Shown here: in pieces, positions 32,820-51,840 of the stretch
Position numbering within the stretch: the first letter of the stretch is position 1
Layout of the letters: every line of letters begins with the position of its first letter
Assembly (NCBI GenBank): GCA_947095585.1
Contig: OX352761.1
Location: 20,351,277 to 20,415,276, forward strand
Direction: 5' to 3'
Source: Nephrocerus scutellatus
Taxonomy: Eukaryota; Arthropoda; Insecta; Diptera; Pipunculidae
DNA: 64,000 nucleotides
Position numbers and translations under genes: made by a program
Notes under the pieces: model-generated
Seen by the model: the letters and a program-made list of their open reading frames with translations, nothing else
Database searches by the model: none
What the model was told of the DNA's origin: nothing

Positions 32820-35226
32820 CTCATGATTCATACTAAAGTCAGCAAACAAAATGTATGTAAACATTTTTGTTACTAGCGTGATTACGTCAATCAGACGCGA
32901 GCGTGAGGTAATACGTACGTACTAAGGTCGAATTTTCCAAAGAAGATAATTTATCTCACATCTCCATCTCCGCTGCCGGGAATCGGACTGTTTTAATAAC
33001 CGGTAGATGCCGTCTCGTAAAAACTACATATATACATACATTACATACATATAAGAAAGAATACAACAGTACACCGTATATGATTGTGCTATAATGCCTA
33101 TCTAATGTTATAAAATAGACAATGTTAAAACTTAAAACTATAAATGGAAAAATATTGAAAAATACGAATTTGCCATATAAAGCATAGCTTGTTTGTGTTT
33201 GACACCGTAGATTTTTTTTGGAATATGTATCCCTCCAGGTTAAAGTAAATAAAAGTAAATTTTCATCACTTGTCACGCAATCGAAATTCTACTTTAGTAC
33301 CAAAAGAAAAATAAAATTGAATTTAATTACAAATTAATAAGATATTATCTAATCTAGTTACTAGCTGAAATACCCAGAGTTACCCGACTGCACCTACCCA
33401 AATGACCACCAACCCACTGAAACCTCACCATCGACCATCACCCACTGACCACCACCAAACCTACCACTGACCACAAAACTGTATCTCATAACATCCGGTC
33501 CTAAAAACTCTGTACAATCGAGAAATCCTGATCAAAATTGGTCGAATAGTTTTTAAGATTAGCTGAAATAACATGCGTTGCTCGACTGCACACAACACAC
33601 AGAAATCGATTTTTATATATACATAAAAAACGTATTTCTGTATCGCATTGTGCTACTTTCTACTTATAACTAAATTGCACCCTTATAATCCTTAACACAG
33701 CGTGGGCCTATTTATTATTTAACACCTATATCCTATACCTATAATACATATCATATACAACCACAAAACTTTACTGTGTGGTACAGAAAATGCAATATGT
33801 AGTATGTACACCCTTAAAAATTATCGATTAAGGACTAATTCTATCATTATCTAATTCGACAGCGAGATCAATGCGGTAAAAAAATTATAGAGGAAAAAAA
33901 TTATTGCCACAAGTGAAGTTTTCTCCAAATTGGGTTTTGCGCACAACGTACTACATACTAGGTTACTACATAGGCATGGAAATTGTCGCACCTCCTACTG
34001 CTTAGCTGCATACAACTTTTACTACTCACAAATTTACTCCATATACATCTATACATTTATGATGATATATAAAGTTAGACTAAAGATGTGAATATCTATA
34101 TTAATATTTATGTAGTGCCGCACTTGCAACAACAAAATAGCCAAATAGGGCGAAACATGAAATCATCAGTTATGTTTGTGAAGTTCTGTTTGTCATGATT
34201 TGGTCTTAAGCGTGTGACAGACTATCGAACTTGATTGTATAAATAATATGCGTTTTGAGAGATGCGCCTTGCGGTCAGATTAGTAGTATGGTTTGACAGT
34301 CAAACTAACAGTCAAACTCTAATTTTCGAAGAGGAAAGATGGACAACCAACAAAAATTTTCTTCCATCAATGTCCATAACGTCCTTTCAGATGAAAAATT
34401 ACAGTTGACTGATAAAATTGTGTACACATTATCGATAATAAACAAACATAGCTCTTTCCAACTCACTAGAAACCTACCTCGTAAATTGTTTACAAAAGAG
34501 TCGATGCGTCTAAAACATCTGTAAATAAATCCACAAATCTTTAATTGTACGAAATGTGATGATTTTAACGATTATAGAAACTTTTTAACTAAAAAAAAAT
34601 TCGTGCTCTCTTGAAAATGAAATTGCAAATAGCATTTCAATATCGCTGTTGGAATGTCAGCAAATTTGTTTTATTCATTTATTAATTTCGATATTCGATA
34701 CAAAAATGCATGTCTTATGTCTAATTGTATAAGAAAATATGCATCTAATCACATCAACCGGATGAGTAATCCATTAGTTAGTTTCTTAGTTTATTTTTCT
34801 TTTTGGCGTTTCAAATATATTTAAATGCTGTTATAGTCGTCAATACAGTGTGCATTGTGTTCAACTACATACGGATCTTAGCAAATAAAATTTTAAAAAA
34901 ATTTTTTGCTTATGCTAAAAAATCTTCTTATTAAAAAAATCTATTAAAATAAGTACAGATGTTTTTCAGCAAATTTTTCTTCGTCGGTTTATTTAATATT
35001 TTGTACACTTTTTTCGTTTACGGAGAAAAATAATTTAAAAAACCATTAATAATTCTAGTTTGTACTTTCATCTGTCTAATGTAAAAGCGGACTTAATTAA
35101 CCATATACATATTGCCAACCTACCCACGCCTAAATTTCAACCCATTCTCTGACTCTTTTACGACATTTTTATATCGACCAATAAAAGGCAAGAAAAGTAG
35201 GCGTCCTCTCTTGATATTCCAAACTG
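32820..35226. other. Intergenic with repeat scraps
   Basis: Bases 33361-33600 hold an ACTAGCTGAAATACCCAGAG repeat with C-rich ACCACCAACCCACTG stretches, related to 43455-43860. Bases 33655-33710 match, inverted, the LINE tail near 27900-27945. Bases 34262-34350 (GGAAAGATGGACAACCAACA) recur at 46270-46350. The last several hundred bases should carry tubulin regulatory sequence. No gene is seen. Confidence 0.5.
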
Positions 35227-35262
35227 TATAAATATAAGTTCAGAGAAACTTTCTGCTCATTC
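35227..35262 (+). promoter_or_regulatory. Core promoter of alpha-tubulin gene
   Basis: TATAAATA (35227-35234) lies 32 bp before the A of an initiator TCATTC (35257-35262), giving a predicted start near 35259. The 5' UTR would be about 110 bp to the ATG at 35370. Spacing and motifs match strong insect promoters. Confidence 0.75.
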
Positions 35263-35369
35263 GAAATCAGTTTGGGAAGCTTCATAGCCGGCTGCTCTGG
35301 ACTGTTCTTTGTGCGTTTAATAAAACTAATATTTTGTGAAGTTAATTTATTTTAAAACAAAAATCTAAA

Positions 35370-37667
<2,298 letters not shown>

Positions 37668-37755
37668 ATAGTTTTTGGTATTCCCTGTACTACGGCTTAT
37701 GACTATGAGTCATAGATTTCAAAATACATAAAAAAGCACCTATCAAGCATGACAA

Positions 37756-37761
37756 AATAAA
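37756..37761 (+). promoter_or_regulatory. Poly(A) signal of alpha-tubulin
   Basis: AATAAA lies 89 bp after the stop codon. The same signal is present in the second copy at 41275-41280. Confidence 0.65.
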
Positions 37762-37987
37762 AAAAAACTTCAATTTGATCAAAATTAAGATGGTTTTTTA
37801 TTGCATTACTTTTTATGTCTACCTATAGGTTTGTGTGCTTTATGATTTTGTTTAACCTTTGAATGTTAATGGCAAGAAAAGATTGCTGTTGGAGATTTCC
37901 CTGCGTAGTACGTATGCAAATAAATCTAGAATAGGACATTAATACGAACGTTATTTATTCGTTCGATTAAGGTTCCAGCAAAAATGT

Positions 37988-38160
37988 CTGCGCATCGTTT
38001 TCCAACCATTGATTATGCGAAGAGAACGGTATTCTATTAGAGAATAGAGATGCCATCGTTTTCTAATCATTGATTATGTTAAGAGCAGTATTCTATTAGA
38101 GATGGCATCGTTTTCTAACCATTGATTATGTGAAGAGAACAGTATTCCATTAGAGATGGA
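37988..38160 (+). repeat. Three-unit minisatellite
   Basis: The units contain CATCGTTTTCCAACCATTGA, TTATG.GAAGAGAACGGTATT and CTATTAGAGA, each 50-65 bp. It is repeated in duplication unit 2 at 41507-41679. Confidence 0.8.
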
Positions 38161-39331
38161 AGCTTTCAACCGTACATGTTTTTTTTCTGTACCGGCGCCA
38201 CTTTACCATTACATGTCTACTAAGTACTAACTATATGCATATTAAAAAAGTGGAAAAGCACGAATGAAGAAATACAGTTTGTTGGTTTTTGTATATTATA
38301 TATTTTCCAGACTCATTTAAATAAGTTTTGCTTCGTTGCATTTATTTGTTACGTCATACTCTGGCTAGTTTGTTCCAATTAATTAATACATATGTGTATG
38401 TACATACATTTTTAGTCGAGTCTTGGGTTAGTAACGCGCTCTCAAAGAGACATGATTCTAAAATTAGTTTTGAAGCGGGCTGAACTCATCCAGAGACCAC
38501 ACGTCATCAGTGAATAAAAGAAAGAATAGTACGGAAATAAAATACCACACCCAAAAGCTAAAACCCATTTCCTCTTTTGGTCTAGCTCGGCTGTTAGCTG
38601 CGTTGGCAACTGAACACTGAAGTGCATTCACCTATTATTGAGAAAGAGGAATGCGCGATTGTTAATGGAAAAATGGAATGGGAAAAATCTCTGCTGGCCA
38701 TTGCTGCTGCTGTATGAAAGTACATAACTTCATTCAAATCGGCTCTGCCCATTTGGCCGCTTGTTTGCCCGTTGTCCGGCAAAATGTGTAAAAAATCAAT
38801 ATGTATAAGTAATTGATGATTATTTATTCGAACCACGAGCAGCGTTTTTAGTGCTACTTTGCTAATCGCTTCATTCGATGTGCTCGTATCATGTGTAGAG
38901 TGGGTTTTGTTGAATGTAAGAAGTTAGGGATTCTTGTAAAGATTAGTTAACTTTTTACCCTTCACCGTACAGTAATACCAGTATAATTGCTTTAGTAATT
39001 AGTTTGCCATGTTCGAAAGGGATTGCCCCTAGGTATGTGGAAGTGTTTGTTGTTTTTCATCCGTGGATCGATTAAATTTGAAATTTAAACTGAATTTGAG
39101 GTAAATACTTGTGCATACAATCCAAGTGAACAACAACAGAAAATAGACAGAGGTTTAAATTTTATATTATTTTTGTAAATGGAAAGTATAAGAAATATTA
39201 CTAGATTTTCACCTGTCTAGTAACTCATGCAATCATGCATATAACGTATGTATGTATGTACACTTATTTCTAAATCAATATAAATAGATACCTCTAGGTA
39301 TATACTAAAAATACATTTCTACCTATTATGA

Positions 39332-42850
<3,519 letters not shown>

Positions 42851-43867
42851 TTAGTATATAACAGATTTACAATGAATTTGATGGCCACAAACGCCTCATT
42901 TATTTTTCAAATAAGATCTTATTTAGTAATTGAAAGAAAAAAATCGTTAATAGAACGCTGCTCTGCGTATTGTAAAGTATTATCTAAACAGTAAAAACAT
43001 TTAAGAATCATACAAGAACTGCCCCACCTTGTCGTTTTGATTTTGCATTTACCTACCACATAGTAAATAGTTACTTCATCCATTACATTTACAGCAGGAA
43101 GTCGTTCAGCTTGAAAGCAGACTGTAAATAGAGGCACATGTGGGCAAAACATTCCAACAAAAATAACTGATCGTGTGTTTTAAGTCTGTAGATATTTTAT
43201 TCAATTGCGAGTTGTGTGAATTTATTAGAATTTAACTGTCAAATTGGAAAAGTAATCTGATCGTAGCTCGATTTTATAATCAGAGCAGCATCTTATTTTT
43301 GTTGCTAATATATTTTGAAACTTTATTCTCCACTTTGGTTATTGGATTGTTTGTTGTAGTCAAAAAATTAATTAAGGATTAGAGGATAGATGTGTACATA
43401 TAAGTTGCTAATTAATACACTACCATGCAATCCTGTCTTAAATATTTAGTTGTTTCATTGTGAGAGCACCAGCGTTGCCCGGGTGCCCCAACACACTGTC
43501 CCACCACCACCACATTGCCCCAGCAAAACCAAACTACCCTCCTTCCCCCACTTCCACACTTCCAAGGCCTTCCAATGCACACCTTAAGATACCTCTAACC
43601 CCCGCTAAATATATCAGCACTTTGAATCAAATGCGCGGTCTTCAAGCCAATCTCATAAAAAACAAAACCTAGCTACCAGCCACGTCAACCCTCTCACACT
43701 AACCCAACTACAAACATCCACCCCAACCATCCCACCACATCCAAAAGTTTCAGCGATTCGGATGAACGGTTTTCGAGTTAAAGCGTCAACAGACATACAG
43801 ACAAAGTTTTATCTATTTAACTATATATATAAAATTAGCTGAAATACATAGCGTTGCCTGGCTGCCC
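42851..43867. other. Intergenic with CCGGCGTTGCCCGG-type repeat
   Basis: Bases 43455-43850 form an interspersed repeat: AGCACCAGCGTTGCCCGGGT at the start, a C-rich CCACCACCACCACATTGCCC part, then TTTCAGCGATTCGGATGAAC and GACATACAGACAAAGTTTTA. A new copy begins at 43837 (TTAGCTGAAATACATAGCGT). The rest is unassigned. Confidence 0.5.
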
Positions 43868-45078
43868 CAAAACCTTCTCTATAGAAAGCCAAAACCTTCT
43901 CTATAGAAAGCCCAACTCTACGCATACTAATGCTGTAAACCAAGACCAAACGCATGTGTGTTTGTGGGATGTGAATACAGTGTACAAAAAATAAGCAGTC
44001 GCAAAGAGCAAAACCTTCTCTATAGAAAGCCCAACTCTACGCATACTAATGCTGTAAACCAAGACCAAACGCATGTGTGTTTGTGGGATGTGAATACAGT
44101 GTACAAAAAATAAGTAGTCGCAAAGAGCGAGAAACGTAAGATGTGGTAGTAGGAAACAGAAATATTTTATATGGATTTTGCTCTTTAGTTGATTACTTAA
44201 TAAAAATACGTTTGGTCCAAAACCTTCTCTATAGAAAGCCCAACTTTACGCATACTAATGCTGTAAACCAAGACCAAACGCATGTGTGTTTGTGGGATGT
44301 GAATACAGTGTACAAAAAATAAGTAGTCGCAAAGAGCGAGAAACGTAAGATGTGGTAGTAGGAAACAGAAATATTTTATATGGATTTTGCTCTTTAGTTG
44401 ATTACTAAATACAAATACGTTTGGTCCAAAACCTTCTCTATAGAAAGCCCAACTCTACGCATACTAATGCTGTAAACTAAGACCAAACGCATGTGTGTTT
44501 GTGGGATGTGAATACAGTGTACAAAAAATAAGTAGTCGCAAAGAGCGAGAAACGTAAGATGTGGTAGTGGGAAACAGAAAAATTTGATATGGATTTTGCT
44601 CTTTAGTTGATTACTAATACAAATACGTTTGGTCTCAATCTAAGCATGTATCTGTGTACGATCGGAACAGTTGGGCTTTCTATAGAGAAGGTTTTGGTTT
44701 GGTCTCAATCTAAGCATGTATCTGTGTACGATCGGAACAGTTGGGCTTTCTATAGAGAAGGTTTTGATCCAAATACGTTTGGTCTAAATCTAAGAATGTA
44801 TCTGTGTACGATCGGAACAGTTGGGCTTTCTATAGAGAAGGTTTTGTAGAAAGCCCAACTCAATGCATACTAATGCTGTAAACCAATACCAAACGCATGT
44901 GTGTTTGTGGAGTGTGAATACAGTGTACAAAAAATACGTAGTCGCAAAGAGCGAGAAACGTAACATGTGGTAGTGGGAAACAGAAAAATTGTATATGGAT
45001 TTTGCTCTTTAGTTGATTACTAATACAAATACATTTGGTCTAAATCTAAGCATGAATCTGTGTACGATCGGAACAGTT
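43868..45078. repeat. Array of MITE family D units, direct and inverted
   Basis: CCTTCTCTATAGAAAGCCCA occurs near 43892, 44012, 44222 and 44431, heading units of about 209 bp (the first about 120) that share CTACGCATACTAATGCTGTA and TGGATTTTGCTCTTTAGTTG. Bases 44627-44845 hold three inverted end-units of about 67-80 bp (CAGTTGGGCTTTCTATAGAG). Another direct unit follows at 44847-45030. An ORF spanning 44607-44849 only reflects this periodicity. Confidence 0.8.
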
Positions 45079-45509
45079 CCCACACACTACCCACCAACCA
45101 ACTGACCCCCAGGACCATTCAAGATCCACCTTGAGATAAACCAATTGTAACCAAACTTGGTATACATATCCATGAAATTTCAGACAAACCTAACTTAACA
45201 GCTGTGTTGTCTTGAAGTAAATTGGATTTATCGAAACTCAACTCTAATTAGCGTTTCCATGTAAATAAACATTAACCCTAGAAATAATTCTCTCACGGAA
45301 ATGTAGTATATATCAGCATTGGTTGAAGGATTGATGTTAGAATAAGTTTAACTAAGGCTGTTTTCCAAACGAGTAGTTATTTGTTTGGCTAAACTTATTT
45401 GACGCCATTAAGAAGTCACCTCGCCAGCAAATTTATTCAAATAAGTAAGTCTCCACAATCAAATAAGTAACTCTCCGCAAATAAGTATTGGGTTGGAAAA
45501 GGGACTATG

Positions 45510-45773
45510 GCCGTTTTCGAAACCGAGACTTATTTAGGACTTATTGATTTATTTGCCGCCATCTTAAATAAGTCAGTAAAATCGTTCGAAACGTTTCACT
45601 GACTTATTTTGACAGCTGCTTTTAAACAACAAATAATTGTCTTGCATATATAAAAATCGACAAAATGTGATTTAGATTTTCGTGCAAGACAGAGATAGAA
45701 AATAAGTCACCTCGTGAGGAGACTTATTTGATAAGTGAGGTTCCACAAATAAGTCTTCGTTTCGAAAACTGCC
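45510..45773. mobile_element. MITE family C, copy 2
   Basis: The ends GGCCGTTTTCGAAACCGAGA and CTTCGTTTCGAAAACTGCC are inverted repeats. The body matches 19079-19344. It sits among older related scraps at 45357-45500 and 45774-45870 (GGCTGTTTTCCAAACGAG, AAGTCTCCACAAATAAGT), so it apparently landed in a diverged relative. Confidence 0.75.
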
Positions 45774-46966
45774 TTGCTGGCGAGGTGATTTATTTTCGCC
45801 AGCAAACTTATTCAGATAAATAAGTCTCCAAAATAAAAAAAAGTAAGTCTCCACAAATAAGTATTGGTTTGTATATTAACATAACATAGGTTTCAGCTTT
45901 AATAATCAATAGGCTCCAATTCTTGAGTAAATTTGATCTTGTAAGTTTATATGCTAAGAGCGTGCCTACACAGGCATGGGAATGAAAGTCATGCCAATTA
46001 ACGTTGTGGCTACACTTAACGAATCCTTTGTGTGTGGCTGTGTGTATGTTTGCCAATTTTTTGTGGTTTTGCCATATAGAACATAACAGTTCATAAAAAA
46101 GTTTGTATTAAAATAAAAAATTGTTATGTCCCTCTATTGAAAAACTCTTTACTTTGCTGCACAAAAGTACAAACATACATAGCTCTTTTGATTTGTAGGG
46201 TAGCGATCTGATTTTTCTCTCGTGGATTTGGTTTGACGTTTTATTTGCATAGTTTTGTAACCGACACTATGTGGCTTGCGGTAAAATTAGTAGGATGGTT
46301 TGACACTCAAGTTCTAATTTTAAAAGAGGAAAGATGGACAACCAACAAAAAGCTTGTTTGTTGCACATTCCTTCTATTATCTACTCATATAACTTTGAAA
46401 GATATAAAGGAATGCAGCAAATGTAAAAATTCCTAAGGTCCGAATCGATAGACGTTACAACTACAACTCATGCTATAGCAATGGAATAAAATGGAATGGA
46501 ACGTTTTACCAAGGCTTATAGTTATCAAAATCCGTCACTCAAAGCATTGCTTCTAGTTATATTTACGTTTATCGATTCGGCCTTTTCACTTTTTAATTCA
46601 TGTTTTTTTGTCGTTTAATGCCCTCCAAGTTTAGTTATTTGGCAGCAATACCAAAATCAATTCATATTTTTCTGTATTTCTCATTTTGGAATGCATGTTA
46701 ATAAATTCCCGCCTCGTGTAAACGTAGTCGTTGTAGTCATGTCATGTCATGTTTAATATCATCGTCAGCGAAAAGTAGTTGTTTATTAAATGGTTTTTCT
46801 TTGTGTTTGCGGTTGTAATTTTAGTTTTTGTAACACTACACATATTTTTTGAGGCCGTCTAAATTCTTCAAACCACCATTGTAATAAACATTAGATAGAA
46901 TCGAAACTTTTGATTAATTTGAAATGTTTGTAAACTAATTGCGTAGTTAATTTTTTTTTCTTTCAG
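45774..46966. other. Upstream region of Eps8-like gene
   Basis: Bases 45958-46085 are an uninterrupted copy of the repeat at 30807-31395. Bases 46270-46350 match 34262-34350. The remainder up to 46966 is probably an intron of the Eps8-like gene, ending in a polypyrimidine tract and AG at 46965-46966. Confidence 0.5.
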
Positions 46967-47182
46967 GTTTGCTATCACCATTTTGCATAATGAACTTTAT
47001 ATGGAACACATGTCCCCAGTTTCGATCTGTGAAAGTTTTCTAAAGAGGGAAAACATCGAAGCGACAAGCGACACAACAGATGACAGCCTCAGTGTCCACA
47101 GTTTGACAATCTCATTTTAATTAATTAAGGAAAAAGTTGAAAACAACAATAACCATTCCGTCCTCTAATTAGTACTTAAAAA
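46967..47182 (+). promoter_or_regulatory. 5' UTR exon part with upstream ORF
   Basis: After the acceptor TTTCTTTCAG a 216-base leader precedes the ATG at 47183. It contains an upstream ORF at 46990-47043 (17 codons, MNFIWNTCPQFRSVKVF) that stops well before the main start and could lower translation. The splice acceptor and leader are inferred from sequence alone. Confidence 0.5.
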
Positions 47183-49854
47183 ATGTCGAACCATCATATT
47201 GATGCCGGTGGAGGAGGTGGTGGCAGCGGTGGCGGCTTCCTTGGAAGCGGTAGTGGCTACTCTGGTGATGAGCGAGAATCTCGAAGTGGTGGTGAAGATC
47301 GTCCTGAAAGTGATCTAAGCGACAAACCAATGTATCTTCTTGAACACCTAGCAACATTTACGGTTAATAAAGAGTCTGGTATTGTTTACCCAGCGGATGG
47401 TATGCGCAGACTACTGCAGCTGGAGAAAACTACTGGTATATGGTCGCAGAAGATGCAGTTATGTTTAGATTATCAATGGGCGCTAATTATGGACTATGAG
47501 ACTGGAGTAAGTGTGCAAAAAAGTTGATCTATGCGGGAAACATTTAAAAACGACAAAATTTTTCTTATTTTTATAGAATATAATCGAACGTTTTCCAGCA
47601 ACACTAATTCAGGAGCCAACAGCATTCACTAGCAATGATCCGATGGAGATGTACAATAATATTTTAGTATTTATTGTTTCTGGAGGCTCTGGTTCGCGTT
47701 CGGAAATGCATATTTTTCAGGTTTGCCCTTATGTTTATTTGTGTTGGCAGGTTTATATTTTTATCTTACGTAATTCATCCATTTATGTTATAAAGACATT
47801 CTGTAGCTTAATGAAGGATAGAGTTATTACCTTTGTTGTCTAAGTAAAGCAATTATCTGAAACGCAAAGAATTTATCATAAACTTTACCATTTGTTTCTA
47901 TCACAAAAAAGACAGTTTTTTTATTTAAGTTTTGGCTATTGGTTATTAAATTTTGTTTATCATTAAGTTTATTATTAATTTTTAATTTGCTTATAATTTA
48001 AATTCATTTATTCTTTCATTTCATTTTCATTATCAATTAAATTATGCGCCACAGTCACAAAGCGTTTCCGCTGTTTATTTGGTTGAAGATTTAAAAAATT
48101 TACGTAGTGGGAAAGTGGTTACACCACATCGGGACACTCTAACAGCGACTTCTCAAACACTTGCAAATAAATCATCACTATTATCTTCAGTGGCAGCAGC
48201 GGCAGCCGCGGAGGCAGTGTCACGCATTCAACATCGGAACAGCGGTGGTGCTGGTGCTGGACATAATGATCAGTATGGTATGCGCGAACGCGAAATGATC
48301 AGCAGCGGTGGCGGAGGACATGAAACCGATTCGGAGACTGGGTGTGGCAACGATGAAACAAGCTCGACGTCCAGCGATAAATACGAACGTGACGTAACCG
48401 TTCTCAATCACTGCTTTGATGATATCGAAAAGTTTATCGCTCGATTGCAACACGCTGCGGCTGCATCTCGAGAGCTCGAACGAAGACGGCGCAATCGTAA
48501 ATCAAAGAAGAAGGATCCTGGCGAGGGTCTGCTCACGTTACGTACACGACCACCACATGAAAAGGAGTTTATTGATATTTTCGCAAAATTTAAACTTTCA
48601 TTCAACTTACTGGCAAAGCTCAAGGCTCACATACATGATCCGAATGCTCCAGAACTTGTGCATTTCCTCTTTACACCGCTGGCTCTGATTGTGGAAGCGT
48701 CTAGCGATACATATTACGAGTCGCAGCTACCAGCACGAGTTATCAATCCTTTGCTAACGCGAGAAGCTATAAATTTGTTAATTAATTGTGTGACAAGCAA
48801 GGAGACCGAACTCTGGCGATCATTGGGCGATGCATGGACTGTGCCTAGAGATCAGTGGAAAGATGATGTGGGCTCATATCATCCCGTATTTCTGGACGGT
48901 TGGTCACCCGATTATCTGGTCATTGATGAATTAGAACATCCTACCACACCCACAAACATTAAACGTCGCATCGACTTACATCACATTAATTTCGGTAACA
49001 GTGCAGGTGGTGGAGCTAGTGGTATAAATGATAGTGTTGGTGGCGGGGGAGGGGATTACGACTATGACGGACCATCCACATCGCTTAGCGAAAAATACAC
49101 AATGCATCATCACCAAACAAGCGGTGGTGGGGCGCATGATATGAGCGGTGGTGTCATTGGCATGGATCGTGACCGGGAGCGAGTTGACTTAAAAGATTTC
49201 AGTGCTCGGAGTGATATCTCGACTGATTCAATTGAACGCACTGGTGGTGGTGGTGAAACGGCCGCAAGGCATAATGCATCAATTGGCATGCATTACCACC
49301 ATAATCAAAAGCATAAACACATTGGCAAGCATCAAAGCGGTGACGCGGCTACAATGCATAATGCTGAAGTACTGCAATCAATTACAGATCGCATTCAGAG
49401 TCTCCATACAAGAGAAGGAATTGGTGGTGGATTAGGGGCACCTTATGGCGGAAATATTGGCGGCGGCAGTGGCATTGGAGTGCCGCCGGAAGTTGCTAGC
49501 GGCCGCATTGGAAATAATAGTGGTGGCGGTGCTAATGGCAATGATGATCAAATGATTGAAGTCTGGTTGGACGACTTACAAGCTGCAGGTGCCAAAATTG
49601 TTCTCGTCACATATCCAAGGACTGCTAATAATGACAAGGAGATGAGTGTAGTCCGAGGAGAATATCTTGAGGTATTGCGGTTAATTTCGCCCTTTTTGTC
49701 TTTTAAATAAAATTAATATTTCTCCTTTAAGGTTCTTGACGACAGTCGCAAGTGGTGGAAAGCCCGAAATAGTCGCGGCCAAGTTGCTCATGTGCCTCAT
49801 ACCATTGTTACACCATACAACTATAATGAAAATGAATTTAATAATCAATATTAA
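47183..49854 (+). CDS. aru: Eps8-family adaptor (arouser-like), 735 aa
   Basis: Exons 47183-47506, 47577-47720, 48055-49671 and 49732-49854, all phase 0. A glycine-rich N-terminus leads into a PTB domain (about 48-175: YLLEHLATFTVNKESGIVYP, WALIMDYETGNIIERFP, VSAVYLVEDLKN). The Eps8-type central region runs about 270-440 (LNHCFDDIEKFIARLQ, FKLSFNLLAKLKAHI, ELVHFLFTPLALIV, WRSLGDAWTVPRDQW). A long Gly/His/Ser-rich linker ends in an SH3 domain at about 668-725 (AKIVLVTYP, RGEYLEVLDDSRKWWKARNS). Eps8 proteins link receptor signalling to actin. In Drosophila arouser acts in ethanol behaviour and synapse formation. The C-terminal actin-binding region of vertebrate EPS8 is absent from this model, which stops just after the SH3. 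The last intron is 60 bp. Poly(A) signal at 50159. The gene symbol is by family resemblance. Confidence 0.9.
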
Positions 49855-50158
49855 TCGATAGAACATACTTCAATGGCAAACATTATTTTAAAGAGTGACA
49901 TTGGCATCAGCCGGTCATAGCATTACGACATTCCCTCAACTTATGTTGCAAGATTTATACGTATCTCTAAAAGCAAACACTTATTTATACTAACTCGAAA
50001 TTTCTCGAAATACTTAAGCAATATCAAACTTATATTATTTACAAATATATATACACTTTTAATATTATTATTAGTACATAAAGTTATCAGCAACGGCAGA
50101 TAACGCTCGAAATTTATACTTTTACACGATTATACACGATAATTGTTTTGTTATTATT

Positions 50159-50164
50159 AAATAA
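50159..50164 (+). promoter_or_regulatory. Poly(A) signal of Eps8-like gene
   Basis: AATAAA lies about 300 bp after the stop codon, in AT-rich 3' sequence. It is the best placed of the candidate signals. Confidence 0.5.
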
Positions 50165-51840
50165 AATATAACTATTAATATATTTCTATTAACTTGACTG
50201 TTACAAAATAACTGGTGGTGGTTTTCTTGTTTCTCTCCTGAAGTTAGTTTATTTTTAAATCAACGTAGATAATATACATCACGTATTTAAACTGTACATA
50301 ACTACTCAGCAGTTTTTTGTCTAACTATACAAATACAATAACAGTTTTTAGCCAAAGTTAATTGACCAACTATTGTTAAGTCGAAAAACAACACATAATA
50401 ATATCGTATGGTTCGATTCGAAATAATCATCAAAAATACATACTTTGGTCGAACTTTAAATATAAATTTCATATATATTGATATTGCATGCTGCAAATAA
50501 ACCAATGACGTCTATTAAATGATATTTTTACCAAAAATTAATTGGTGTGCAATTTTTAATGGTGATTTACTAAGCACATTATTAACAAACCTTATGCCGG
50601 GTTCGAGGGAACTTAGAACACGGTCATCATTGTTTAGACGGGATGCCTTGACGTGAACGTGAAATGTTGTGTACCGCGAAATGTACCAAATACGAGCATC
50701 TAAATAGGTATTTAGTGAACCAGAAAATACAGATGGTCAGGAATTCTCCCGAAAAGTTGCGCATACTGCCGACAGAATGGGATCAATGGAGCATCAATCT
50801 TAAAAGCATCTCAAAGTAATAAAGGAAGTTTTTTAAAGCATTGCTGAATGGCAGCTAAATCATACAATATAAATTTTTACAATCATTTTTACAGAGAATC
50901 TGTTAAGAACTTTAGTCTTAATGACCGACTACAACACCATAGTCGTGCTTGCGTAGACATAATGTGCAATTGCCCAGGTTCCCACTTGCAAGTTGTTACC
51001 CTGTAATTCGCGTGCAAATATGCGACCGCAGTAGGCTGTGCGTCAAAACGAACAGTTAACCAAAAACCAAATAACTAAACGATGATCTCATACGGTTTTG
51101 TAAAAATGTACGAACTACGAATACGAAGCAAGTATATAACTTGACTCATGGCTGGCCTCTGGCGTACTATTGTATTCTTTCCACGTGCATGGGTAATAAG
51201 GTAATGAAATTCGATACTGTAGGAGTTGGTTGCAATGCTGGTTTGCTGGCTTATGGATGGCAAATATGGGATTTGTTAGTTGCTTGGCTGCCTTGCAACC
51301 AAGAACCAACTTATATATCAAAGGCGCAATCGATAATTTTGACGCAATAAAAAGCCGCATTCGCAAATCGCATAGAAAAACATCGCGTATGTAAGGGATG
51401 TACTAGCCAAGTTATCCTTTTTAAATTCTCTATATTCTGGCTGGCTGATGGAATCTTATGATCAATTTTTAAATATCATTGTGATCAATTTTAATAAATG
51501 ATAATAAAACTTTTTAATAAAATTTTGTAGTGATCGGACCACAGGGTCGGGGGGCTTACATATATTTTTTTTTAAAGTTTACCCGATTTTATTTTAATTT
51601 TAACAGATTTACATACGCACTAGTGGAGTTGCTATTGCTAGAGTGTTAAACGATTTCAAAACTCACAAATCCGATTTTTCGTTTCCTGTCTCGTACCGAC
51701 CCATTTTTTTTTTAGTTCTACCCTTGCCTATATGGCAGACACTGCCATATCTTAGGCTGTCTTTACTCTAAGAGACGTACTACCTCCTTAATAAACGATA
51801 GTACATCCTTAGTAGCAGAATTTCTTAACTCGGATTAGGA
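50165..51840. other. Intergenic
   Basis: Bases 51490-51570 contain an inverted fragment of the repeat at 3236-3330 (GGACCACAGGGTCGGGGGGC). Otherwise I see no gene or complete element. Confidence 0.45.

Noticed and set aside
34339..34524. 61-codon ORF beginning MDNQQKF
   Set aside because: Its first bases belong to a dispersed repeat (also at 46333) whose other copy does not keep the frame.
44607..44849. Open reading frame of 80 codons with an internal protein repeat
   Set aside because: It comes from the tandem MITE end-units; the protein repeat only mirrors the DNA repeat.
43868..45078. CRISPR-like array
   Set aside because: Units are about 209 bp with no spacer pattern, and the genome is eukaryotic.
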